The notes under the pieces: model-generated
Seen by the model: the letters and a program-made list of their open reading frames with translations, nothing else
Database searches by the model: none
Told to the model about the DNA's origin: nothing
Program-made: the position numbers and the translations under genes
In this document: positions 1-9,439 of the stretch, piece by piece
How positions within the stretch are numbered: the stretch's first letter is position 1
Layout of the letters: each line of letters opens with the position of its first letter
Assembly: GCA_022606495.2 (NCBI GenBank)
Contig: JAHDVE020009097.1
Span: forward strand, 124,001 to 188,000
Length of the DNA stretch: 64,000 nt
From: Halesus radiatus
Lineage: Eukaryota > Arthropoda > Insecta > Trichoptera > Limnephilidae
Direction: 5' to 3'

Positions 1-299
1 TGAAAAGCACTAAGTGCCGCTACACACTGGTCGTGTTTAATATTCAAATGAAAATACTACCAATGTTTCAAAGTTAGCTACACACAGTTATTTTTAATAA
101 CTTCTCACATGGCACTTAGATCCTTTTTTTATGAATTGAGTGGTGCACTTAAGACCTTCTATAAATTCTAAACTGAATTAGCTTTATCTTTAATTTCCTG
201 ATCATTGTTTTTATTTTAAATGTAATGTTTCTGTAAGGGCTTAAATGTTTACGTAAAAAAATAATAAAAATATGTTTTCTAACAATTAGTGTTTATCTT

Positions 300-665
300 A
301 CCTATATATAAAAATTAAGGTTTGTCTGTGTGTCCTCGATTTTCTCAAAAATAACTCGACCGGTTTCGCTGAAAATAGCACAGTTTATTCTTATTAGTGC
401 CGCGTAGTTTTATAGAGAAGTTTGAATAAAATCCAGTATGCAAAACTGTTGCTATAGCGTTTTAAAATTAGTATGAAAAGCATTGAATACGCCATGCTGT
501 ATTGGGGTTAGCCCATAGATATACCACTTTTGTTAGCCACAGATAACATATTCAAAAGAAGGAGATTTGTTTGTGTAGAATATTTCCAAAAAGGAAAACA
601 CATGTGGGTACCTACATAACAACTTTTTATTTAGATATATTTTGAAAAAATAAATGTTCGGAATG
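300..665. repeat. Dispersed repeat, family N, copy 1
   Basis: This stretch matches 62196-62562 in the same orientation over several hundred bases. Shared landmarks are the TTTTCTCRAAAAT block, 'gaccggtttcgctgaaaata' in one copy and 'gaccggtgtcgctgaaaata' in the other, 'ttaaaattagtatgaaaa' and 'ccatagatataccact'. There is no ORF. The opening (tatataaaaatt, then a TGTCTG-rich stretch and a ctcga block) resembles non-autonomous insect repeats, but I cannot assign a class. No terminal inverted repeats or tail are obvious. Confidence 0.6.
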
Positions 666-1439
666 AAATTAAATTTTCAAATGAATGTTTCTCTATTTAT
701 TTGTTTCGATATAGTAATAGTCGTCACAAGGCATTACTTTCGCTGTCAAATAAATTATATCACCCAAACGACAAGCAAGAATTCACAACTTCCTAACTTT
801 ATTCCAAAACACATCAGCTAGTATTAAATAATGTTAGGTACATACATTTATATTGTACATCATATTTCATCAAAATAATGTACCAATGTGTGTTTTAATG
901 TGAATACAATAAACACAATCATTCTTTCGTAAATCGAGGAACCGGTCAAATTTCCGAAAGTAAAAACTTCGCGATAAAGGTTTGCTTTTTTCTATCTGCC
1001 CTTTTCTTCTCCCTAAATATATGTAATATTTAAAATGGACGATGGAGAAAACCATACAACTAATCAAAAAGTTGACAGTAAAACTAATTGCAGCTAATTT
1101 AATTGACCCAGTTTCGCAAAAGGTTGGCTAAATCTGCATAAAAAGAAGACAGACAACTAGTAGCTGGTAGATGTCTACTGTCTATAGGTCTACCGTCCAC
1201 CTCCTACCGGTACAATAAGCCATAAGGACTTATAGAGTGGCGAGAACAGGAATATAACATTTAATAGCTCCGCCTCACACGAACAGGACATCACAGCTTC
1301 TTCTGATCTGCGGCCTACCGTTAGCATGAGGTTGGGTTTTGCTTGAATTAACCAAATTTTCAGAATTTTCAAAGTCTTGTGGTAATAAACGATCATAACT
1401 ATAATGACGTCCACCTTCAAAAATCGAACTTAAGCGAAC

Positions 1440-1525
1440 GCCAATAATAATAATAATTGGATAATTTATATAGCGCCGTTTTTGCAAAAAATAATCTCAA
1501 GGGCGCTATACAAATATTACTTTTT
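1440..1525 (+). repeat. Short (AAT)n-flanked GCGC element, family G, copy 1
   Basis: An (AAT)n run is followed by a 'tatagcgccgtttttgcaaa' block, an aatcnc block and 'aagggcgctatacaaatatt'. The ends of the unit (AGCGCC and GGCGCT) are complementary, so the ~70-base core can fold back on itself. Five more copies lie in the window (about 4015, 19466, 39836, 45303 and 63745). Confidence 0.65.
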
Positions 1526-1535
1526 ATTCTCTGTC

Positions 1536-2160
1536 TATCAAGGAACTCCAATGAAAAATATAATGGCTTTAAAATATATATATTCATATAGATCAGCAAA
1601 CGCCGATTCTGAATATATGACTTTTATTATATATAATTATAAGTAGAATTTATAAATCATTATTTAAACGTGAATAAAAAAACATCTCTTCACAACATCT
1701 TGTTATGTTGGTACCATTACATTTGGAACATTTGACGTCATGTGCGCATTCTGTTTTTGGATTAGCTGATAGACCTTCAGTGATATTTAAACTTAATTTG
1801 GGTGACTTTAAGCTCTATAATTGTTGTTAAATATAAAAAATAAAAAAAATTTAAAAACAGAAATTAGATTATTCATTAGCAAACATATTATCAATATGTA
1901 TATTTTGGTAATGTTAATGCTCAATACTATTATTATTCTTTGAGTTAAAGTTTCTGATGTAATAACGTGTAATACGTAATGTGATTACTTATGTTTAGTT
2001 ACGGTTTACTGTGAATAAAATATGATATTATGTACGCTAAAGCTCATCCTTGTTTTGACATTCGACATTCTAACCTCAAAACCAACCGGCCATAGATTTG
2101 GAGCGTTTTGGCGTCTTTGAAAAATTGAAACTTTGAAAGTTATTTTAACTATGAAAAAAA
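1536..2160 (+). mobile_element. MITE-like element, family F, copy 1
   Basis: This copy begins 'aaggaactccaatgaaaaat' and runs through the family landmarks: a GACGTCA motif with 'gtgcgcattctg', 'aatttgggtgactttaagct', and 'tagatttggagcgttttggc' near the end. It aligns with four other copies (16336, 21862, 28270 minus, 43694). No ORF is conserved, so it is a non-autonomous element. The best copy (43694-44413) shows terminal inverted repeats; here the right end is eroded. Confidence 0.7.
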
Positions 2161-2244
2161 GTGCGATCGACCCGCACTAAAATAAAAGTTATCAATTTTC
2201 AATTTGGTTGGTACCGTTAGGAAAACTTACTCTCGAAAAATATT

Positions 2245-2515
2245 ACCATAATGCCAAATACCATAGAAATATGACAATACCTACAGCTCCTTACATTTCC
2301 CATACATTGAGATGGCAACAGACTAGATTATTTTTTTGATTTTTCAATTTCTATAATTTATTAAGAATATATTTCAGGGAAAATCTAAGAAAACGTATAA
2401 AAAAAAAACTATTTGTAAAACTCGGGCTGCTAGAGGTCGTTAGTGTAGCGTGTTGCCATCTAATGTTAGGAGCTGGAGGTATTGTCATTTTTTGAGTATT
2501 TGATTTGACACTTTG
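2245..2515. repeat. Imperfect palindromic repeat, family P
   Basis: The left part holds 'atgacaatacctacagctcc' followed by a gagatggcaaca block. The right part holds the reverse complement: a gttgccatct block and then 'aggagctggaggtattgtca'. The arms are ~60 bases and the centre ~120 bases. One arm recurs at 22830-22910. This is a foldback/MITE-like structure with no coding capacity. Confidence 0.55.
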
Positions 2516-2574
2516 TTGGGCTTTTACTCAAATTTATTATTTTTTTATATTTATCTATTGATTAACGCCCGAAT

Positions 2575-3450
2575 GGGCATTTACATATTTTGACATTTAA
2601 ATTATTTTGTGCACAGAAAGAAAAAAAAGTTAACAATAAAAGTACATGATACATACAAGTAGTTGGTATATAAGTGTAAGATATTTATGATATATATGTA
2701 TGTATAATAATGTACAAGTGCATGACACAGAGAAGTTATAAAGGGAAAGGTTTTTAATTTGTCAATACTACTTTTTTTAAATAAAAATAGTAATAGCCTG
2801 ATCTACATGATACATAATATACAAGTGAATAATGTAATATTATATAACATGAGTGCATGACATTGCGAAAAAACAAAATCAACGTGTTTTTATATTTCGG
2901 ATGATGTAAAAATGTTTGCAATTGCATAATAAATAATATAGTACATGATAAATAGAAAGAAAAAAGAGAAACAAGTTTTGGATTGTAGATAAGTACAAAA
3001 GATAATATAAAAAATAATTAAACAATTGCTCTTATGCGATGCTCTTATAATTGTTGCAACATAAAAATATCGTTCAGGTATCTTTAAAACATGGGTAAAC
3101 TTATATTAAATATATCTATAGCAGAGGTGAATTTATTTCCAAGTATATGTAGGCGAGAAATGGGTGCATGTATTTGGTAGTTAGTCCCAGAATTATTGTT
3201 CCAGAATAACATATGTTGCCGAGTTTGTCGATGAGGTACTTTGAAATTGATTAGTTGCAGGAGTTCACAACAGTCTAATACACAATAAATAATTTTTAAT
3301 AAAAAAGTTAAGTCTGTTATTTTTCTTGTGTTTTCTAGAGCATGTATTTTGAGTGTATTCAGCAAGAATGAATAGTTTATGTGTTGTATTGGTATGTGTA
3401 GTTTGAAGTTAATAAAACGTAAAAATTTGCGCTGCACGCGTTCAATATTT
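2575..3450 (-). mobile_element. LINE 3' end: reverse-transcriptase C-terminal remnant and 3' UTR
   Basis: On the minus strand the open frame ending at 3084 reads IERVQRKFLRFINF at its start and ends with ...SAIDIFNISLPMF. This is the C-terminal extension typical of Jockey/CR1-type non-LTR retrotransposon polyproteins. It aligns in layout with the better-preserved LINE at 53156-54995 (ERVQKKFLRFLYMRE ... ISQDIDIF). The AT-rich sequence below 3084 would be the 3' UTR. The element is 5'-truncated, with no catalytic RT motifs. A small sister fragment lies at 59193-59285. Confidence 0.6.
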
Positions 3451-3483
3451 TTTTATATGAATAAGCTTTTTTTTTTTTTTTTT

Positions 3484-3888
3484 TATATGAATACCGCACA
3501 AGAGTCCCAACTGCTCCCAACCGTCTAGAGCCAGTGAGACTATGGCATTCCCAATTGGGGAATTTTGTGAGGCTGAAGGTATTGGGGAGGAGAAGGAGAA
3601 AGGGAAGAGGGAGGTGGGGAAATACCTGGCTATTCAGATCTGGTCACCAAACACGGCTAAAGCCATTTCAAGCAACGTTTCAATTCTGAATGGTGGTCTT
3701 TCACCAGGGGAGTATCTTCCACTCTGGAACGTGCGCAAATATACTATATATTATTTTAAATTAATTAATTGTGAAACAGCACAAATTAATTAAATAAAAT
3801 TTACTTGCGCACGCCGGGATTTGAACCCGCGACCTTCGGATTCGTAGTCGAGAGCCTTACCCCTCGACCATGGAGGCCGTCAAGCTAG
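3484..3888 (-). mobile_element. tRNA-headed SINE, family A, full-length copy
   Basis: Read on the minus strand, a tRNA-like head sits at ~3810-3885. It has an A-box-like tggtcgaggggtaaggc, an anticodon region gactacgaatccgaag and a B box GGTTCAAATCC inside a good T stem. The head resembles tRNA-Arg, which is an inference from the anticodon arm. A ~320-base body follows, with the landmark 'ggtgaccagatctgaatagc' and a terminus near 'tcccaactgctcccaacc'. Other copies: 5440, 7392, 19660 (partial), 37590, 48133 and 61375. The ORF at 3542-3793 is only read-through of this SINE. Confidence 0.75.
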
Positions 3889-4014
3889 TATGGGGACCAC
3901 ACTATTGAATTGTATTCTAATATGCTGCGCACTAGTGACAAATATACGATTTTTATATCTTCCAGCGATTAAAAGTCTTTGATTGTTCTAATTATAAATG
4001 CCTAAATTACAGGA

Positions 4015-4100
4015 ATAATAATAATGATAATAACATTTGGATGATTTTATAGCGCCGTTTTGTGAAAAATCACCTAAAGGCGCTGTACAATACAAATATA
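4015..4100 (+). repeat. Family G element, copy 2
   Basis: An aataataataatgataata run leads into 'tttatagcgccgttttgtga', then a caccta block and 'aaggcgctgtacaatacaaa'. The layout is as in the other five copies. Confidence 0.65.
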
Positions 4101-4149
4101 ATATATATATATATATTTTCCAATGCTTTTTAATGAAATACCGCACGAG

Positions 4150-4440
4150 ATTACCCGGAGTCCATGTCTAAAAACTTCAGCCGTAGTCGTCGCCACGACT
4201 TGTTCAAGATACCATGGACAAGAGGAATGGTGCTATTGAATAAAATTTCTAAAACAATAGATATATTTAATTACTATTTTAATAACCTTAAAAAAAATTG
4301 TGTTCCTATTTTCCCAAATGTTATTTTTGTCTTAACATATTCTTTAACATTATTTAGTTATTTGATTAAACACCCATCTGGGCCTTTACGTAGCTCACAT
4401 GATGAGAACATTTAAATAAGAAATCTTGTACTGTTAATGG
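4150..4440 (+). mobile_element. LINE C-terminal remnant (Jockey/CR1-like)
   Basis: The plus-strand frame reads SRSRRHDLFKIPWTRG, then LLNKISKTIDIFNYYF. It corresponds to RQRRHRLFYLPTCRTN and LLNKISQDIDIF in the LINE at 53156-54995. The frame continues to a stop at 4415, with a 3' region carrying cacccatctgggcc. It is a short dead 3' fragment, and no RT core is present. Confidence 0.55.
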
Positions 4441-4720
4441 ATGAGTAATTGGTGGTAAAATAAAATAAATAAATAAAATAAGCTTTGGCGTCCTCACCGA
4501 GGTATTTAAGGAATCAAGAAAAGGTAAAGAGAAGGGGAGGAGGATGGTTGGGAAGTACCTCAACTTGCGTGCTGAAAATATGTAATTACAGTGGCGTGCA
4601 TTGCCTTATGACCAAAGGTAGGCTGTGTGTAGTTATAATGCATTGAACACTTGAAAATGACTATTTTACTATAATATTCCACTTTTGTTGTGACCAACGG
4701 AAAAAATAAGCGTAGGTACA

Positions 4721-4945
4721 AGTTAACTAACTAACTAACCATCACGTCATTTCTCCGCAGGGGTAGGCAGAGAGGAGCGATTCTTGCTTCATTCGCATGC
4801 ATACAATGTCTCATATATTCTCTACTGTTATTCCGACCTCTGACATGGCCCGCCTCAAGTATTTGATTCACTTTATGGTGCCATATCGTCCTGGAACGTC
4901 CCTGGCTTATTTTTCCATTCACATTCGCGTAAAACATTCTTCTTA
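4721..4945 (-). mobile_element. LINE 3' tail with (CTAA)n end, copy 1
   Basis: The minus-strand frame encodes GRSRTIWHHKVNQILEAGHV and ends in a Pro-Leu-rich tail. This is a decayed version of the RGRPRKTWHDQVNQILESGH segment at 58021-58255, the C-terminus of an RTE/CR1-type retroelement polyprotein. The element's end is the (CTAA)n run at 4721-4740, read as (TTAG)n on the coding strand. Sister copies: 5250, 18610, 40411 and 58021. Confidence 0.65.
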
Positions 4946-5249
4946 CACTCCTTACAAATTCATAGAAAAATACGTTTTGATGATAAATTCGTCGTATCTT
5001 TTATTACCTTTTAATTTAATTTTATGGTCGCCATTCTTCCGGTAGACACAGCTTTTCAGCCTTTATAGACTGCATGCGACTGTTAATTACTATTCTTCGT
5101 GATTTTTACATTCAAACAATCCGTTCCAATCAATTCCGTTGTGAAATATCTTCAAATTTAAATTCAATTTGTAATTACAAAGGGACGCAGAGCTTGTTTG
5201 GATATGTACAACGAAAGATCGAAGAAATAATTGTAAGGAGAATACATTA

Positions 5250-5425
5250 AGAAGATGTCGGGGACGCCCGAGGAAGACGTGAACGATCAAGTGAATCAAA
5301 TACTTGAGTCGGGCCATGTCAAGAGTCAGAATGACAGAAGAGTGTGTACGAATGTAAATGAAGCAAGGAGTGTGTGACAAGACAGAGTTGTGTGGCGGAC
5401 TATCCTTTCTGCCTACCCCTGTGGG
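5250..5425 (+). mobile_element. LINE 3' tail, copy 2 (inverted relative to copy 1)
   Basis: The plus strand carries gaagatgtcggggacgcc, 'gatcaagtgaatcaaatact' and the terminal 'tttctgcctacccctgtggg'. These are the same landmarks as at 18610-19003. Frameshifts have destroyed the reading frame, and the (TTAG)n tail is absent. With copy 1 it forms a converging inverted pair ~300 bases apart. Confidence 0.6.
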
Positions 5426-5439
5426 GGTTATTCAAATGT

Positions 5440-5835
5440 CGTGTTAGTAACGGTCTCCGCGGTTGAGTGATTACGATTCTTGTTCAAATCCCGGCGTGTA
5501 TAAGAAAAATGTATTTGATTAAATTGTGTTATTTCACAATTTGTTCATTTAAAATAATATGTGGCATATTTGCGGGACGTTCCAGAGTGGTAGATACTAT
5601 CAGTATCTCCCTGGTGAAAGACCACTATCAAGAATCGAAACGTTGTTGAAATGACTTTAGCCGTGTTTGGTGACCAGCTCTGAATCACCGGGTACTCCCT
5701 GTACTTACCTTTTCCCCATCTCCTTCCCCTCCTCAATATCTTCAGCCTGACAACATACCTCAATTGGGAATGCCATAATCTCACTGGCTCCAAGCGGTTG
5801 GGAGCAGTTGGGACTCTTGTGTGGTATAACATAAA
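5440..5835 (+). mobile_element. tRNA-headed SINE, family A
   Basis: A decayed tRNA head (B box ttgttcaaatcccgg at ~5480) is followed by the body, with the same landmarks as the 3484-3888 copy in the opposite orientation. It ends 'gggagcagttgggactcttg' plus a short A-rich tail near 5830. Confidence 0.7.
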
Positions 5836-6017
5836 AAAGGTAAGTTTAAAAAAAAATAAGTGTGTATTTTGTGAAAACTAAACAACCATCCTGACACCTC
5901 GTCCGTGTGATTGCATGGTTCGTATTTCTCTGCATTTGTATTTTATATAAATATTTTTAATTTAAATAAAAAAAAAATTTCTTTAAAGCCACTTTATTTT
6001 ATTTATATATATTTCTG

Positions 6018-6059
6018 CATTCGACCGGTTTCGGTTGGACTCACCCTTCATCAGGAATG
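6018..6059 (-). ncRNA. Hammerhead ribozyme motif (type I), Penelope-associated
   Basis: On the minus strand the order is: stem I strand CATTC (6059-6055), core CTGATGA (6054-6048), one extra A, stem II hairpin GGGTG/CAACC with one mismatch, GAAA (6032-6029), palindromic stem III ACCGGT (6029-6024), cleavage nucleotide C after GU (6023), then stem I strand GAATG (6022-6018). GAATG pairs perfectly with CATTC. All invariant core positions (CUGANGA, GAAA, NUH) are present. The two-base-pair-plus palindromic stem III implies that a dimer is needed, as known for Penelope-like-element hammerheads. The unpaired A between core and stem II departs from the minimal consensus. No Penelope ORF is seen nearby. 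Confidence 0.75.
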
Positions 6060-6230
6060 TACACATATAATCTTTATATTTGTACATTCTATTTTATATT
6101 TTTTTACTATCTATTTTGCAATCGTGTTCGTGAAGAACCTTGTAATAATATGGGATTAAAAATGGAGGATAATATTGACAATAGTCTTAAATTTGAGATA
6201 TGATATCGACGAAGATGACAAATTGAACAG

Positions 6231-6400
6231 GTCTCATTAGCTAAGTTGGTAAACCGGTTGTCCCGGAAAGACAGAGATCCTGGGTTCGAGTCCCAGATGC
6301 GACTAATATCTTTTTATTTTCTGTTGTTTTTTCGGTTTCATGTTTCATTTAAGTTATGTTAATATTATCTTCTTCGACGATTAAATATTTTTATTTCTGT
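6231..6400 (+). mobile_element. tRNA-headed SINE, family T, copy 1
   Basis: A tRNA-like head at ~6231-6303 has the A box ttagctaagttggtaaacc, an anticodon arm with loop CCGGAAA and the B box GGTTCGAGTCC in a strong T stem (CTGGG/CCCAG). The acceptor halves gtctcat and atgcgac pair at 6 of 7 positions. The downstream body (tctttttattttctg, then tttcggtttcatgtttcatt) is shared with 42835-43003. The shared body and lack of CCA-type context argue for a SINE rather than a functional tRNA gene. Confidence 0.65.
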
Positions 6401-6536
6401 TTGTGAATCAATGAAGCATAATTTAAAAATAGTTTTTGATTGATCCTCATATTTGCTCCCTTTTCTAAAATCAAAAATGTAATCCTGCACCTGTTAATTT
6501 GCCATCATGATACTATAAATACAATTCGTAAAAAAG

Positions 6537-7000
6537 GTACTATATTTTGCGCACATGACATATTGTCAAACTACAGATGTTATTTAGCAGGTTTTAACGA
6601 TAATAAAAAATAAAATAATAAAAATGTACCACATTATGCGCACATGACATTTTGTCGAACTACAGATGTTATTTAGCAGGTTTTGACATTTTTAACGATA
6701 ATAAAAAATAAAATAATAAAAATGTACCACATTATGCGCACATGACATATTGCCAAACTACAGATGTTATTTAGCAGGTTTTGACATTTTTAACGATAAT
6801 AAAAAATAAAATAATAAAAATGTACCACATTATGCGCACATGACATATTGCCAAACTACAGATGTTATTTAGCAGGTTTTAACGATAATAAAAAATAAAA
6901 TAATAAAAATGTACCACATTATGCGCACATGACATTTTGTCGAACTACAGATGTTATTTAGCAGGTTTTAACGATAATAAAAAATAAAATAATAAAAATG
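6537..7000. repeat. Tandem array, five units alternating 89 and 98 bp
   Basis: The motif GCGCACATGACAT recurs at 6549, 6638, 6736, 6834 and 6923, giving spacings of 89, 98, 98 and 89. Units share 'ctacagatgttatttagcag' and 'aaaaaataaaataataaaaa'. The two lengths differ by a 9-base block (gacattttt-type) after caggtttt. Identity between units is very high, so the array is young or homogenised. Confidence 0.85.
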
Positions 7001-7129
7001 GTGATAAACCTAACATTTCCACAACTACCACCTCCGGTATGTAATAGAATAATTTTTTAAATAAAAATGTGCTTATTTTTAATTCTTAACCAAAAAAATA
7101 TTTCATCCTTACAATTAGGTACACCCAGT

Positions 7130-7240
7130 TTACCACAATTCAAACATTAAAACTTTACTCCAAATCACCCATAACCCCTGAGCAACGCCGGGTACACCGC
7201 AGTTAGTTGCACATTTTTTAAAGACATTTGGGTCATTAAC
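7130..7240. repeat. Family M fragment
   Basis: 'aaaactttactccaaatcac' and 'cataacccctgagcaacgcc' match the end of the family M copy at 51500-51555. It is a short remnant with no coding content. Confidence 0.4.
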
Positions 7241-7391
7241 TACGGCCGGGTTTTGGTTTTAGGTTTTGACATCTGTGCCTTGAGCTAAGGAACTTACCGT
7301 TCTGCGGTGAATATCGTCAATTATACGAATACAGACAAAACTATTAATTCATAAGTAAATCAAGAACAGTTTTAAAATCATTATTTTTTAA

Positions 7392-7740
7392 TGTCAATAC
7401 CGCACAAGAGTCCCAACTGTCCGAAGTCACTGAGACTATGCCATCCCCTATTGAGGTATGTTGTGAGGCTGAAGGATATTGGAAGGGGTAGAGACAGGTG
7501 TGAAAGTACCTTACTATTCATATCTGGTCACCAAACACGGCTAAAGCCATTTCAAGTAACGCTTCAATTTTGAATTGTGGTCTTTCGCCAGGGCGATACT
7601 GAGAATGCACTTGCACTCTAGAACGTACCACAAATATACGTTCTATATGTTTTAACATAGATCAAATAAATAAAATTAGCTTGCGCAAGCTGGGATATGA
7701 TTCCGCGACCTCCGGATTCGTATCAATATTCAGCCAACCA
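7392..7740 (-). mobile_element. SINE family A, diverged copy
   Basis: It starts 'taccgcacaagagtcccaac' and keeps 'atatctggtcaccaaacacg'. It ends in a damaged tRNA head (gcgcaagctgggatatga, then ttccgcgacctccggattcg). An internal deletion removes part of the inverted-CAAT segment seen in the 3484 copy. Confidence 0.65.
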
Positions 7741-7888
7741 CAATAAAATGCATTATTAAACATAGGCAGACATCAAACCTGCACCCATCTGACTTAAAAT
7801 TTAAAATGTAGACCATTACGCTACGTTGTAAAATTAGTAAAAACGTTTATAATAAAAAGACATTTTTATAAATAAATAAAAATATATA

Positions 7889-7894
7889 TTTATT
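7889..7894 (-). terminator. Candidate polyadenylation signal of the secreted-protein gene
   Basis: AATAAA reads on the minus strand ~280 bases after the stop at 8177. It is the first clean hexamer I noticed downstream. The surroundings are very AT-rich, so chance occurrence is possible. Confidence 0.35.
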
Positions 7895-8176
7895 TCAGTA
7901 TTCATAAATAACGTATCAGTCTTTCATAGTAATGCTTTCAGTTTATTCATATTATTGTGTTTTACTTTGAGTTGTTGTAATTAAAGTAACCGGATCACCC
8001 ACACTTTGTATAATTATGTCACCAATTGTGACAGGTTAAAATATTAATAAATTGCATTTATGTATAAAATGTAACGGATTATATTATAAAACATTTTTGA
8101 ACGACGATAATATTAACTTTCTGAAAATTATGTTAGCCTATGCTTAAACTATTGTACTACGTGTATCTTTGAATTT

Positions 8177-9386
8177 TTACTTGTGGAAATATTTAACACC
8201 GGATGAACTTTGGGGCTGCGTGTAATGGTGCGAAGGCTGTGAGGCGGAAGGCTGATATTTAGTTGGAGGCTTCGGGGGTGGGTTTTTCGGGCCATTCCTG
8301 AGCCCACTGTTACTGCCAAAGGGACCGAGGTGGCCAGGGTAGCGATTGCCCCCCTGAGCGTGGTGACCTTCCACCGGCTTAGGCTTGTAATTTTGCGGTT
8401 TTAGTCCTCCTGCACTAGAATATATCGGGGGACGACCAGCGGAACTGTGCGAAGGAAACTGGCTGCCTTGCCCGATGACTGGAGATGATGAGAATCCAGG
8501 ATACGAGCTGTGAACTTCGTGTTGGCCTCCTTGTCCGTTGTAAGATGCTGGTTTCTGGAGATGTGGTTGGGGCAGCACCGGTTTGACTACGGATGGTCTG
8601 TAAGCACTGACGCCAGCGTGTTGGCTGGCGTACTCCGGGTGCTCGCTCACACTATAGGATGGCTTCTTGCTGCCAGAAGAAATCACCTGTGAGAACTGCG
8701 AAGCACCGGGAGCAATGTGGGCCTGAACGGGGAAGGATCCAACTCCTTGATTGAAAGTTCCGCTGTGGTACTGGTTGGCGAGGTTTGCGGGACGTTGAAC
8801 ACTTCCTTGCCCGACGATCAGGTCACCGCCGTGATTCAAGCTTCCTCCGGTAAACGTGGAGTATTTTCCTCCTTCGGGCTGTCCTCCGCTGCCGGGGAAG
8901 CCGACGGTCTGGCCGACCCTGTAGCTTCCATGGCTATCTGGTTTCAGGGACTCGTCATTGCCGGTAAAGCTGCTGCTGTCGCCAGCATGCCACTGGTTGT
9001 CACTGACACTAGATCCTAGATGCACTGAATCTTCGGGCTTGTGCCAGCCGCCGTGCTGCGCGTGTCCGGGATTAAAGTGCTCCTGCGCCTTGGAATCAGA
9101 CGCGTCGTGCTCTTCATTGTAAGAGACCGGACTGGACACGTGCTTCTTGGTATCAACTTTGTAACTCCATGTTATTACAACGCAAATTTCCAAGAATACC
9201 TGCAGAAATACAATACTGTTAAAATATTACATTAAATTTTTCATCAAAGGTGCTTTAAAAAACACTTTAACGTTAAGTCTGACGAATGTTTGAAAGGGTT
9301 TTGGGTAAATTTGTACTGAATCGAAATAAACAAAATAATATAAGTGGAACTCTCACCAGAAGACTGAATTCCTTGAACAACCACAT
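8177..9386 (-). CDS. Secreted Gly/Ser/His/Pro/Gln-rich, cysteine-free structural protein (cuticle-type)
   Basis: Two coding exons join in phase 0: 9386-9357 (ATG, donor CTG|GTGAGA) and 9199-8177 (acceptor ctgcag|GTATTC, stop TAA). The 350-residue product starts MWLFKEFSLLVFLEICVVIT, a clear signal peptide. The intron interrupts that signal peptide, a layout typical of arthropod cuticle and silk-type genes. The mature chain is low complexity: it is rich in G, S, H, P, Q and Y, has no cysteine, and has a Pro/Lys-rich tail ending SSGVKYFHK. I see no Rebers-Riddiford chitin-binding consensus. The role is probably extracellular matrix, cuticle or eggshell, which is inference. The short ATG-less ORFs on the opposite strand are shadows. 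Confidence 0.8.
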
Positions 9387-9395
9387 CTTTTCCCA

Positions 9396-9431
9396 CAATG
9401 AAGGCTTAAAGTGAATCTATCAGCTTTTATA
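9396..9431 (-). promoter_or_regulatory. TATA box and TCA initiator of the secreted-protein gene
   Basis: On the minus strand TATAAAAG occupies 9431-9424 and TCATTG occupies 9401-9396. If the A at 9399 is +1, the first T of the TATA box is at about -32, the canonical spacing, and TCATTG fits the arthropod TCAKTY initiator. The 5' UTR would be only ~13 bases before the ATG at 9386. Confidence 0.7.
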
Positions 9432-9439
9432 TTGGCATC

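Noticed and set aside
3542..3793. 83-residue plus-strand ORF
   Set aside because: It lies wholly inside SINE family A and recurs in no intact form in other copies.
5911..6159. 82-residue ORF
   Set aside because: AT-rich frame across the Penelope remnant; no homologous frame in related copies.
8510..9235. Plus-strand ORFs opposite the secreted-protein gene (8510-8692, 8717-9019, 9041-9235)
   Set aside because: They are mirrors of the GC-richer minus-strand coding exon. The minus strand has signal peptide, splice sites, TATA and initiator; the plus strand has none.
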